DNA of 53,113 nucleotides, taken from Ophioceras dolichostomum. Its lineage: Eukaryota; Ascomycota; Sordariomycetes; Magnaporthales; Ophioceraceae. The stretch spans positions 1 through 53,113 of the forward strand of contig PYST01000283.1 in the NCBI GenBank assembly GCA_003049485.1, read 5' to 3'. The position numbers and the translations under genes were made by a program. Shown one piece after another: positions 1 through 10,105 of this stretch. The first letter of the stretch is position 1. Every line of letters begins with the position of its first letter. The notes beneath the pieces are model-generated. The model ran no database searches, was not told where the DNA came from, and saw nothing but the letters and a program-made list of their open reading frames with translations.

Positions 1-818
1 CTCCGGAGTCCCGTCCGTCTGTTTGTCACCCCCTCCCCCCTTTTCAACGCGTCACTGCTGCCGAGAGCGGCTCCCGGTCAATGTGGCCTACTACCTCTTG
101 AATCGTAGATACTATCTATTCACTGCCGTCTGCCCGGTCCTCACGTTTGTGGCTTGCTCTTGTGGCTGAGTACCGCGAGGACACGAGCTCAGTCTGTTGA
201 TGATTTGCCGCTTCTTCGGGCCGTCAGGGGCTTCGTTCCATGACTGCTATTCATTAACTGTGCGGGCTTCATCGTAGGATAGTATCGTGATATCTCGAAA
301 CTGCTTCTCTTGAAGTAAGTCGTAGTCTTCTTGTAAGGCTTCGGGACACCTTCACCTCTGGACATAAATGAGTGGACATTCAGGAGATGTAGTCCTAGGA
401 GGGAGTCGGTCACTTCAAGTTCATTGTCTAGGCACTTGGGTGTTTTCCTCTCCTTTTTTTTTCTTGACACATTTTCTCCCTGGTTTCTTTATATCCTTTA
501 CCTCCCCGTCTCCTACTCTACTTCCCGACTTCCTTTTTGTAACCTTCTATTAACTAATCACTTCCTTTACCACGTTTTCATTACTAGTAATCGCCTTGGC
601 GTGCGGATTACGGTACTACTTCCTCGCTACTGGTTCCTGGGGATTTACTACAAACCCGACCATTTAGATCTCCCGGATAGTACATCATTGTTCCGACCCC
701 GTCTGGTAGGAATAGCCTCCAGTACCCAGCTTGTACTGTACATAATGATGTCGGTCAAACACTTGGAAAGCTCCTGTGTGAACAAGCCTCGAACGCCGGA
801 ACACCCTCTGCTCCGTGC
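1..818. other. Intergenic region downstream of the RelA/SpoT-like gene
   Basis: No gene is supported here. The reading frames that cross it on the plus strand (for example 424-1002) have no recognisable domain and run antisense into the 3' end of the RelA/SpoT-like gene. Pyrimidine-rich stretches occur around 445-545. The window edge cuts the left side, so the end of a neighbouring gene could lie just outside. Confidence 0.6.
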
Positions 819-3476
819 CTACGCCCCACGATCGGCTCCGCCATCCTCAGCGGATACTACGTCCTCCTCTGGTCTGGTTTCCTCGGCCTCCTTGGCAATG
901 CTGCCGGCAGTCTGGTCCTCCGCCGATAACGCATTCTCACCACCAAGGTCGCGTTCGGCGTTGTCGTCGCCGAGTGCTGGTGCCGTGGTCGTCAGTTCGT
1001 GAAGTCTCCTCATCCTTCTAAGCAGGCCCTCTTTCACTCTTTTTCTTGGCGAACTGGGCTGGTGAATCACCAGCTTCTGGGAGTTGCCGCTGCCTGGTTG
1101 CCCTCTGTCCTCTCCCTCCGACTCGACTCCGTCTGACACCACAAAACCCTCTACCTCTCCATCTGTGCTGGTCTCGATTTCTCCGTCCAAGAGGCCATCT
1201 TTTTCGTCGTCCTCGCTACTGCTACTACTACCGCCCAGGGCAGAGTCTGACCATAGGTAACGTATGAACATCTCATCGGTCACCTCCAGCCTCCGTTCAG
1301 AGCCATCCCAGTAGAAGACGTAGTGTTTGACACCTCTGTCAGAGGTGACCTCGCGCAGCGGCATGCCGAGCATCTCTGCCATATCCACCAGGTCACTGTC
1401 GTCCTTCTTCCCCCACCTGATTTCAGAAGGGTACTTTGGGGGGTCCGCGGCCTTCCTCAACTCGAGCGACTCCGAGATATCAGACGAGATGTGGCCGCCT
1501 TTGTTGAATCTGCTGTGTTCCCACCCAGATTCAGTCGATAAGTAGTAGTATGCTGCAGAAGCGGGCTCCGGCGCCTTTTCCCTCGGGTCATCGGGTGAGA
1601 GTTTTCTCTTTCTCGTCTCCCGGAACTCCCACCCCCGCCGCACGGTGAGCTTCCAACGCTTATCTCCCACGGCCCACAGGAACTTAGAAGAACCTCTGCG
1701 CGACACGAATAGCATCTCCGGCAACTGTTGAGCCGCTTCACGGTCGGCCAGCAGCCGGCACAGCGCACCCGGGATGAAGTCGCGTTCGACGTCCAATGGG
1801 GGCGCCGCCTCTAGTCCGAGGTCCACGAGAAGGATCGGCAGATCGAGGTCTAGCCCGTTTCTTGTCTTTGCTAGTTTACCGCCATAGGCAGGGGACAAGC
1901 GCCATATGGATTCGTACAATTCGTTTATCTCGCCAATCTTGATCACCTTGCTCCCTTGGTGTCGGAGAAGGTTGAGGAAGTCGACCACGGTCAGTGACCG
2001 ATACGGATCCCAGGGCACAGCGTGGATGAAGTGGTCAAGCATCTCGAAGTAGCTGGCGAACATCAGGGCTCGGACAATCTTCCATGCTTGAAGCCACGCG
2101 AGCCGTCGCTCCGACCCTATTCCGCCGTCGTTGATACTCGACAGTGTATCGAGCCCCTGTCGCTTCCATTTCTGGTGCATCAGCCCGACCAGGGCGAGTG
2201 GCATCTTCTGACGTAAACGTCCGTGTTTTCGCAGGCCAGAGGGATGCCGAAAACTCGGCTGCGTCAGATCACTCACGCCCTTGTAATATGCGTCAACAAG
2301 TTCCTTCACCGTACCCGACTGGTGTTGGCTCAGAGCAGTCAGGACATCGAACAGGATTTTGAGGTCCCGGTTCATGTCGGACGCCTCACCGTGCGCCGCC
2401 CTGCGCGGGTTGTATTCGTAGCCGTACGGCTGAGCGTATTCTTGAATCCACGTGCCGATGTCGAAAAAAGTGCGTGCTTCTCGTTGTCTTGCGTCCTGGA
2501 GAATCTGTAGCTGCTTCAAAGCGCTTTCTCCGGCCATGCAGATACCGTTGAGAGTATCCATGATTCTCTGTTCCGCCCTCGTCGGGGGCGCGCCCTGTGC
2601 TGGCTTGTATATGATGTCGTGTCCCACTTGCGACCAGACGTTCATGATGAGCGTGGTGACTTGAATCTCGACGACCACGCCGAGTCTCGCAGCTTGTTCG
2701 TCCGTCGCAGCGATGAAGTGGGTGTTGATGTACCCGTTAAAGTCATCTGTATGCTCTTTGTCGCTGTCGGAATCTGCCTCTTCCGTGTCTAGGGTGTCGA
2801 TGTCTTTCGGTTTCCTGTTGGCGTCCCCGTTCCCCCTGGCGGACGGCTTCCCTTTCTCTTGGGCTTCGATGTCTCCCGGCATCCTGTTGGCCTCTCCGCT
2901 ACTCCTGGCGGGAGGGTTCCCCGTTTCTTGCTCTTTTGGCTGCTGCTGCCGATGCTCCTGTTGCCGCGATTCGAGCTTGGTGCGAGCCAGATCGCCCTTG
3001 ATCCGAAGGCCCTTGATGTTTCCCTCGACGACAAAGAAGATCTTCTCATACTTCTTCTTCTTGTAGCTTTTTTTGGTGTGACCCCTGATGATCCGCGTGA
3101 CCGTGCGGACGTCCCGGGGGAAGTAGAGGCTAACCCTCATGCCACCAATGTCATCGAGCGCCTTGAAGATATCCTCCACGCTGCCAAGTTTGGGCCCGCC
3201 CCCCGGGTCCTTTCTCATGCGGGATATGCTCTCAAGAGCTGAGGCCAGCTTCTTGATCCGCCACGCGATGGGCGGGTGCTTGATGTCGTGGGCTTTCAGC
3301 TGCTCCTCCAGGAGGAGCTTCATTTTCAACAGATGTTTTTCGACCAAGGCCGATCGCTCCTCGTACCGCGTCTTAAACTCTTCTAATGCATTCTGGAAAG
3401 TTTCCTCTTCAGTGACGCCTATCTGAGTTCTTGGTATTGAAACGAGAATGGGACTACTCCTAACATGATGATACAT
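819..3476 (-). CDS. RelA/SpoT-domain protein (putative (p)ppGpp-synthetase-like)
   Basis: Open frame of about 885 residues from the first in-frame ATG (3476); the frame also extends to a GTG at 3512, which is not a eukaryotic start. The N-terminal third carries RelA/SpoT nucleotidyltransferase signatures in order: RIKK (about 83-86, ATP-binding Arg/Lys), DDIGGMR (108-114, metal-binding Asp), GYINTH (248-253, the Tyr-x-x-x-His that stacks guanine) and EIQVTT (from Glu270), followed by WSQVGHDIIYK. All residues needed for pyrophosphate transfer in bacterial synthetases appear present; no HD hydrolase domain is visible. A charged low-complexity insertion (about 165-245) splits the fold and contains a duplicated 20-residue unit. 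The rest (about 350-885) is unrecognised and ends in a Ser/Asp/Glu-rich stretch plus basic patches that could be nuclear signals. The gene is divergent from the HET gene. The 5' end is uncertain: a good 56-nt intron (GTATGT..CAG, 3478-3423) overlaps the ATG. Function as a (p)ppGpp synthetase is inferred; transfer to another substrate is equally possible. Confidence 0.8.
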   Translation of the reverse strand: MYHHVRSSPILVSIPRTQIGVTEEETFQNALEEFKTRYEERSALVEKHLLKMKLLLEEQLKAHDIKHPPIAWRIKKLASALESISRMRKDPGGGPKLGSVEDIFKALDDIGGMRVSLYFPRDVRTVTRIIRGHTKKSYKKKKYEKIFFVVEGNIKGLRIKGDLARTKLESRQQEHRQQQPKEQETGNPPARSSGEANRMPGDIEAQEKGKPSARGNGDANRKPKDIDTLDTEEADSDSDKEHTDDFNGYINTHFIAATDEQAARLGVVVEIQVTTLIMNVWSQVGHDIIYKPAQGAPPTRAEQRIMDTLNGICMAGESALKQLQILQDARQREARTFFDIGTWIQEYAQPYGYEYNPRRAAHGEASDMNRDLKILFDVLTALSQHQSGTVKELVDAYYKGVSDLTQPSFRHPSGLRKHGRLRQKMPLALVGLMHQKWKRQGLDTLSSINDGGIGSERRLAWLQAWKIVRALMFASYFEMLDHFIHAVPWDPYRSLTVVDFLNLLRHQGSKVIKIGEINELYESIWRLSPAYGGKLAKTRNGLDLDLPILLVDLGLEAAPPLDVERDFIPGALCRLLADREAAQQLPEMLFVSRRGSSKFLWAVGDKRWKLTVRRGWEFRETRKRKLSPDDPREKAPEPASAAYYYLSTESGWEHSRFNKGGHISSDISESLELRKAADPPKYPSEIRWGKKDDSDLVDMAEMLGMPLREVTSDRGVKHYVFYWDGSERRLEVTDEMFIRYLWSDSALGGSSSSSEDDEKDGLLDGEIETSTDGEVEGFVVSDGVESEGEDRGQPGSGNSQKLVIHQPSSPRKRVKEGLLRRMRRLHELTTTAPALGDDNAERDLGGENALSAEDQTAGSIAKEAEETRPEEDVVSAEDGGADRGA

Positions 3477-4444
3477 ACTGCTCTTCAAGATGATTGCTGA
3501 GTATATCTTCACGAAGACTTCGAGTGGAAAGATTGATAAGAGAAACGAGAACTTGCAAATATCGACATCAGAGCCTCACCCGATGTGTTCGGGCAGCGAA
3601 AGCTGAACTTCGGGCGGGGTTTGGTGGCGTCGCGGCTTGCGTTTCGGTTCAGCTGAGCAGCACAAAGTCTGCAGCACACAGATGGCTACCTTAGGTACCT
3701 AGGTAGGTAGGTGCATAAGCCTCCAAATCTAAGCCTTCACTGATATCTAGACGTTCCCCCGTGTCTAGCAGTATGTTGGACTAAGTGTCGTTTGTATCCT
3801 AGTCACAAACTAGCCTTGGGCCTTCTCGACCTCTTATCTGATGGCACGAAGCAAAAATGAGGAAATTGAGGGGGGCCTCCGGCTACATCAACGACTGCGA
3901 TCGCAAACACCCCTATCAAGGTCCAGCTTCTAAGACAGTGTCAGGCTGTTACTATGCGTGTACAGCGATCGAGCTCCCTCCGAGGACAGGCTCGGGACAT
4001 CTCGGCATTCGATCGCCCGACTCGAAGCTCCCCTCCGCTCATACCGCAGCCAACAGCCTCAGGCTGCTTTGCAGGCATCGCCTATCGCCCTCCCAGCCGA
4101 TTACCGCTTTCTAAACGGTACCATTGGGCATACATACAGCAATCAAAATGCACAACACCATTTTAGTCGGCTGTCTACACATCGCTTCCGACCACGGCTG
4201 GACTGTGAGGCCTTGGATTCGATTGTAGCCAGCGTGCGATCTACCTGTTTTTACCAAGGCTTGCCCTACCAGAACACCCTGTCGAGGCTCGCCGCAGCAA
4301 GTCACAACAAGGAATGTGTGTGCTCTTGCCTATCCTCTTTTCGTCTTACTTCTAGACATAATCAGTCGCGGAAGCACTCCCCGGCCTTTGAGAGAACGTA
4401 GAGTTGGACTCTTGTCGTCGCCATAGCTCGTCTACTGGGCCTCC
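3477..4444. promoter_or_regulatory. Shared divergent promoter region, RelA-like / HET genes
   Basis: About 970 bp separate the two divergent ATGs. It contains one copy of the dispersed element GGTACCTAGGTAGGTAGGT (about 3694-3712). I see no convincing extra gene; the frames at 3857-4401 have no domain and compete with each other. Regulatory sites for both genes must lie here, but none can be identified by eye. Confidence 0.45.
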
Positions 4445-6595
4445 ATGAATACAAGACAACAATACCAGCATCGATCACTCCCGCAGGATGGCCACATCAG
4501 GATTCTCATCTTGTATCCTGGGCGGCCGGGCGATCCTCTTGTGGGAAAGCTCGAGGCAGTCTCCGTTGACAATGCGGGGTGCTACGAGGCCCTGTCGTAC
4601 GTCTGGCTGGAACCGGGACCGCCGGACACCGCATACGAAATCCTGATCCGCGACGGCGACAACCACGGTGACGGTGACGGTCATCGTGATGTCAACGAGG
4701 CACCGCTAGTTCTGAGCGGCGGTGCCATCTTCGCCGCCCTGCATCGGCTGCGCCTCGACGACCGGCCCCGGCGTATTTGGGCGGACCAGTGCTGCATAAA
4801 TCAGAACGACTTGGAGGAGAGGGGTCAGCAGGTGCGCTTCATGAACCAGATCTATCAGGATGCGTCCCACGTTCTGGTCTGGCTCGGGCTCGACGCAAAG
4901 AACGAGGCAGCATCGGCTTTTAGAGTCGTCTACGAGCTGGATGAGGCCCTGAGGAGTCACCCCCCTATCGGCGGCGGCCTGTCTCGCAGCCCAAGCATAG
5001 TTGACCTAGAAAGCCACATTCGGAAGAACCACAAGGCAGTTCAAGCCTTGACTGACCGCGCATGGGTAAGTCAGGCAGCTTTTGTTCTGCCCCTGAATAA
5101 CCCCTGAATAACCCCTGAAAGGGGGCCCCACTCACCAGCACTTGCTCGCTCATGAACATAATAAAAATAAAAAAAGTTCAAACGCGGATGGGTCGTCCAA
5201 GAGATCGGAACAGCCACGCCAGCGACGATGATCTGGGGCGACGCCGAGATCTCGTGGGACACGCTGGCGGGCGTGTGCGAGCGGCTGAAGAAGTACCACC
5301 GCCTCCGCAGCGAGCTGGGCATCATGACGTCGGACATCTCGTTCCTCTACCGACGGTTCGTCGAGCCGGACGAGAAGACGCACCACGCGAACCGCTTCAA
5401 CTTCGTGTACGAGCTGCAGCGGTCGCGCCACCTGCGCTTCAGCGACCAAAGGGACCGCGTCTTCGCCTTCCTGGGCCACTACTCGGTCCGCTCGCTCCAC
5501 CAGCTCAGCTGCGGCGGCGGGACCGCAGTGGACATCGCGGCCGACTATACGAAAACGGTGGAGCAGACGTACGTCGACGTCGCTGTGCGGCTGCTGCGGG
5601 CCAATTCGGGCGCCGCCTGCGTCCTGGTGGCGGCGGTGCAGCATCGGCGTCTCAGGGACGACGGACCCAGGCTTCTGCCGTCCTGGGTGCCGGACTGGAG
5701 ACACGGCGAGGCCATCATGCTTGCCGAGCCGATCTGCCCACATACCGCCCACGGCGAGTCTAGTGCAAAGCTCGAGATCGTGGAGGTGGAAGAAGGGAGG
5801 ACAAAGGGAAATGACCACCGCCCCGCCAGCCACGTCATACTTCGAATCCATGGTGTGGAGATCGACACTGTCGCCAAATGCTCACGGCCACTGCGCTCCG
5901 AGGACTTCTATGGGAAGAAGACAGCGCTGGCGCCCGACCAGCCGGCTACGACGATGATCGAGCGGCTCTGGCGTGAAGTTTGCGGGATAAGCGGTCCTTT
6001 CGATCTGGATGATGCGTATCCAGCAGCCCAGGAAGGGGAGACCCAGACCTCAACAGCCTTCTTCGCCTTCATGCAGACCCTCAGCAACGGCTGCGTTCAG
6101 GCCGCAGGCCATGCATGCACATCGTATGCCGAGGTCCCAAACCGCGTGTGGCTGCAGAAGGCGGCGAGGTACATCGTAGAGACCTTGGGATCAACGACAC
6201 CCTCTTCCTCCTCCTCCTTCAATAACGACGTCATATCAGATGCCCTAATCCAGGTCGCGGCCGAGAGTGCCGAGGGCGGCGCAGAGCGCGAAAGTGACCA
6301 CGACCACGGCAGCGGGAAGTGGAGCCGATGGGCGACGTCCGCGGCAGACGGCCGGGTCTTCGCGAGGACTGCTGCTGAGGGATACTACCTGCTTGGACCA
6401 TCTGTGCTGGAGCCGGGCGATGTAGTTTGTGTTCTGTTCGGCGCCAAGGTGCCGTTTTGTCTGAGGCCGTTAGGCGGCAGTGACAGGCGATACTTGCTCG
6501 TCGGCGAGTGCTACGTCCATGGGTTGATGAAGGGCGAGGCGATGGGTATGTTGGCGCGGGGCGAAGTTCAAGAGAGAGTGTTTGAGATTGTTTGA
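4445..6595 (+). CDS. HET-domain (heterokaryon incompatibility) protein
   Basis: Two exons, 4445-5065 and 5177-6595, give 679 residues. The 111-nt intron (GTAAGT..AG) is required to join the HET motifs: exon 1 ends in DRAW and exon 2 opens with FKRGWVVQE, restoring the usual W-x(n)-RxWVxQE block. Other HET signatures are YEALSYVW (47-54), WADQCCINQND (112-122), the ER-QQV-RFM--IY block and VWLGLD. The C-terminus reads YVHGLMKGEA, the familiar end of this family. HET proteins control non-self recognition and programmed cell death between fused fungal cells. No NACHT, WD40, TPR or membrane domain is seen, so this is the stand-alone type. The intron holds tandem copies of CCCCTGAATAA (5094-5118) and an A-rich instead of pyrimidine-rich 3' end. 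It is divergent from the RelA-like gene and convergent with the Nudix gene. Confidence 0.9.
5094..5118 (+). repeat. Tandem CCCCTGAATAA units inside the HET intron
   Basis: Two complete 11-bp units and a partial third lie head to tail inside the single intron of the HET gene. Because they are intronic they do not affect the protein, but their number could vary between strains. Confidence 0.75.
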
Positions 6596-6980
6596 TGTGT
6601 CTTGTCATGATTCTTCCTTCTTTATGATATGTAGGATTTTATGGTAGATAATAATGGATGGGCAGCTGGGTGCAATGAGTGTTTACGCGCATTTTTCTCT
6701 TCCCTAGCCGTTGAGCCCGGGCTCCATTGAGAGACCAATATCGTGCGATGGCGGTTAGGCCGGACCCGTATCATGATAGTGCAACGATAAAAATTGACTA
6801 CTTGACCTAGTTCGGTACCTAGGTAGGTATGTAAAATGGTAAAAATTGTAAGTCTCGTGGGGAGAGATCGGAGGCTCTCCCGATGAGATAGGCCACTGAT
6901 ATTGATTGACTACGAGCCCTTGGTGGGAGGGTCAAATACGTGCTTCCACACGTGCCCTCCATATCGTCACAGATAGCTCA
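6596..6980. other. Convergent intergenic region HET / Nudix
   Basis: Both flanking genes end here, so it should contain their 3' untranslated regions and polyadenylation signals. A copy of the dispersed element (GGTACCTAGGTAGGTAT) sits at 6814-6830. No gene is seen. Confidence 0.6.
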
Positions 6981-7616
6981 TCAATGGGTAGACTGCTTAA
7001 ATGCAAAGAACACCGTCTGCTCGACCTCATCCCTCGTAAAGTCCAGGTCTACCTCGCCAACTTTCCTCGCCTTGACTTCATCTTCGGTGGCCCAGACGAA
7101 CCGCTGATGCTCTACGGGGTCTAGCTTCACCGCCGGCAGCAGAGCAGAAGTGCCGCCATCCCCTCCATATCCTCCGTCGCCCTTCACGTGCACAGCGAAT
7201 TGGAACTGGCAGATCTTCTTCCCGTCCGAGAGGGTGTAGAAGTAAGGGTCGCCCACGGTTCCGCTGATATGGGCAGCCTCGAGACCGGCCTCCTCCTGCA
7301 GCTCGCGGGCGGCGCCGTGCAGAATGCTCTCGTCCTCGTCGTCGCAGGCGCCGCCCGGCGGCTCCCACTTGTCCGGGTCGTCCTCGTCGCCGGAGGCGCG
7401 CTGTAGAAGGAGGACACGCCGCCGTCGCCGCAAGGGCTTGTCATTGTTGTTGTCGACGGTGTCATCATCAAACACTACCAGCGCGCTCGTTGCGATGTAG
7501 CCAAAGGACGCATCCGGCCGAGCGTCGAGGTAGGCACGTTTCGGGACGGCGAACTCCGCGACGGATGGATCGTAGCTGAACTCGAAGGTCAGCTTTTGCT
7601 CAGCCGCTGCTGCCAT
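6981..7616 (-). CDS. Nudix hydrolase
   Basis: Single exon of 211 residues from the ATG at 7616; the frame extends 20 codons further to a TTG, which is not used as a start. A Nudix box is clear: GGACDDEDE then SILHGAA then REL-QEEAGL (about 88-112), with one extra residue in the first loop relative to GX5EX7REUXEEXGU. It is preceded by a beta strand RRVLLLQRA and the KWEPPGGA turn, as usual. The Glu residues that bind Mg2+ are present. Nudix enzymes cleave nucleoside diphosphates linked to another group; substrate cannot be read from the motif. A Gly/Asp-rich loop (GDGGYGGDGG) follows the core. No signal peptide is seen, so it is probably cytosolic. Its position beside a RelA-like gene makes an alarmone or other nucleotide substrate worth testing. 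Confidence 0.88.
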   Translation of the reverse strand: MAAAAEQKLTFEFSYDPSVAEFAVPKRAYLDARPDASFGYIATSALVVFDDDTVDNNNDKPLRRRRRVLLLQRASGDEDDPDKWEPPGGACDDEDESILHGAARELQEEAGLEAAHISGTVGDPYFYTLSDGKKICQFQFAVHVKGDGGYGGDGGTSALLPAVKLDPVEHQRFVWATEDEVKARKVGEVDLDFTRDEVEQTVFFAFKQSTH

Positions 7617-9280
7617 TATCAGAGATTGCTGTTTTCGGGAAAGGTGGCTCAAAACGGTAGGGAAGTCGGTCGGCAAGCAAGCAAGGTGATGGATGGTTGC
7701 AGCTGCGGTGACACCGAAACTGCTGTGGGAGGGAATTTTCCTCCATCCATTTTTGAGTCACCAATAATACCCAGTCACCAGGAGTACTAACAATCACGGA
7801 AGTGGCTGAGCGCATTTCTTTATTCTTTATTCTACATAACTACTTTTTCTGTATCATCATTTTTTTTTTCAGCGAAAGAAGTCTTTTGTTTTTTCGAGGC
7901 CCAATTACTTCCTTGTTAATGGGAATACCAATAAGAGCCTCCGTTCCACAAGAACCCCCGTTTTCGTCGTCCCACGACGTGTGCTAGCAGAGATCGAGAT
8001 CCCCCTGTTGTTTCACACAACGACGAGGAAATTGCACACACATGCCAATCACACCTCAATCACATATCGAGTTCCCTTTCTTGCATGTCACAGTCGCACA
8101 ACGTTCCGGGAAGGGTGGGCAATCACTCAAGTTCCTCGCTGGCGTCTCATCATTCGCTGTCCACATTCGGGTTCATTTTCTATATCCCGCGGGCGGCGAC
8201 CGGATACGAGTCTTGAGGAAGAAGGAGAAGAAGAAGAAGAAACGCGGGGGGAAGCGGCTCAAGTTATTTTTGAGTCTACGGATTGGACCAACTAATGTGA
8301 TGCGGGATGGGATGGGATGCAATCCTGATGTTGTGCGAGCCTGGCTGGAGTGGCCAGCAGTGGCAAGCCTCTTTTTGCCCGTCAATATCACCTACCTGAC
8401 TTCCCGATGTACCTGTAGGCCTGGAAGTGTCCATCGGGATAAGGGAAGCAGCTTGGTCACGCGAAGGCTCCGTGTAAGTAGCCAGGTCGAAGTGCAGACG
8501 ATCGGTAAGGCTCGAAGAGCCAGGTACAATTACTCGGAGACAGTATCAGCCGGACATCCCTGCCGTCTCGTAGCTTGAGGAGCCAAGTGCCTCATGCTGT
8601 GTCTGTTCTACAGCTACTGAGGTGCCCACCTCCTTAGGTACCTAGATAGCCGCATCTTATCCTTTAATAGAGCTACTAAGAGGCCGACTTTCATCTACAC
8701 GAAAAAGAGCGGTATCACCGATGTTTCTGGCAGGTCTAGAAACCCCAGCCTAGAACCCTGCATAAGATTATGTGATGCATGCTCACGGACGAGCTTGAGA
8801 ATATTCCCCAACTCCATGAGATCACTGAGCGTCCACCGCTTGGCTGGGGTAAACTAGTAGTAATCGGATTCCTCGGATTCAGGGGCAGGCAAAAAGAATG
8901 GCAACTGCTTAGGATGGTAAAGTCATCGAATCATCAATATCCGCTACGTCACCTACAACCTCCCTCCTTTTGGTCAGGAAGGGAGTCTTTACACCGTTGT
9001 GTAAATTGTGAGAGCCCATCGATCCTGATCCTGATCTGGATGAACGTCCCTTCTTGCCCCCAATCTATCTCATCAAAATCTAGTAGCTCTAGCAGCATAC
9101 TACGACCGGCATATGGGAGAAAAGTGCGGAGGAAGACTCGGAAAACGTTGCCTTCTCCCGGAAACGCCTTTTCTCCTCGGTATCCGCGTAGCACTCGACA
9201 TCCCGCCAAGCGACGGCCAACGTGCGTCTCAGCCCAAAGCGTCCGCAGGGCTCGGCTCGTATTTCCGGAGAACGCTGCTC

Positions 9281-9360
<80 letters not shown>

Positions 9361-10105
9361 CCACGCACACACACATCCCCTCTTATCTCACACCCATTTT
9401 CTTAATTCTTTCTATGAGGAGTTGCAACTGGGGCAGGAATTGGAAACGGATGGGGATAGGCATAGGAATAGGGATATGAATAAGGATCTGGAAATGGACA
9501 TGGACATGGACTCATCGGTCTCAGGAACTGAGATAAAGGAAAGGAAGAGAAAGCAAAGGGACTTTTTTTTTTCTTTCTGCGATATACCAGGTCTCCCCAC
9601 TGCTAGATGTTTATACCTGAGTGCTTTTGCATACCTAAAACCCAGCTTCGTAGACTCATGTCAGATAGGAAAGCAGCAGCGACAAAATGCAACTACTGAC
9701 TTGACTGGAAGCCCTCTCTGCCTCCATTGTAGAAAGCGTGCCTACGAACTCGTAATCATCTAGCGTTGCGATGCATGGGACGTCTTGAATGAATAACATG
9801 CTCGCCATTGCAGAACACTACAAAGATCTCATGGACAGATAGATATGTACAGAACTCCAGCTACGCTAAGCCTATGCTGGCTGGCCATCTTTGATTCTTT
9901 CCATTAACTTCACACCACCACCGAAACTCAAACCTGCAGGTGGACGTTACAAGTGATGATGTCCCTCCCTCTCTACCGTCCGAAATAGAAGCACAACGCT
10001 CTCCATCCTATGCTATCTGATGATACATGATGGTCAAACCCGACGCCGATGCTACAACGAAAAGAACAGAAACCCCGACACGCCCGCGCCCTCGATGGAT
10101 GGCGA
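7617..10105. other. 2.5-kb gene-poor intergenic region
   Basis: No protein or RNA gene is supported. Frames at 8042-8578, 8779-9405 and 9113-9763 lack domains, and the last two mostly translate a CT repeat. The region holds an A/T-rich stretch near 7800-7900, a copy of the dispersed element at 8632-8649, the long CT tract at 9284-9358 and a degenerate GGNATRG-rich stretch at about 9430-9510. Confidence 0.6.
9284..9358. repeat. (CT)37 microsatellite
   Basis: A pure CT dinucleotide tract of 75 bp, followed by CCCACGCACACACAC. It is perfect over its whole length, suggesting recent expansion or gene conversion. It lies more than 700 bp from the nearest gene ends, so it is unlikely to be a simple 5' leader. 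Confidence 0.97.

Noticed and set aside
424..1002. 192-codon plus-strand frame at the left edge
   Set aside because: No domain, and its 3' half is antisense to the RelA-like gene.
1457..3066. Frames overlapping the RelA-like gene in other registers
   Set aside because: They are shorter, lack domains and contradict the conserved catalytic motifs in the main frame.
8042..8578. 178-codon plus-strand frame
   Set aside because: Composition like random sequence, no domain, no neighbouring exon that extends it.
9089..9763. Frames encoding long Leu-Ser or Arg-Glu repeats
   Set aside because: These are translations of the CT microsatellite, not genes.
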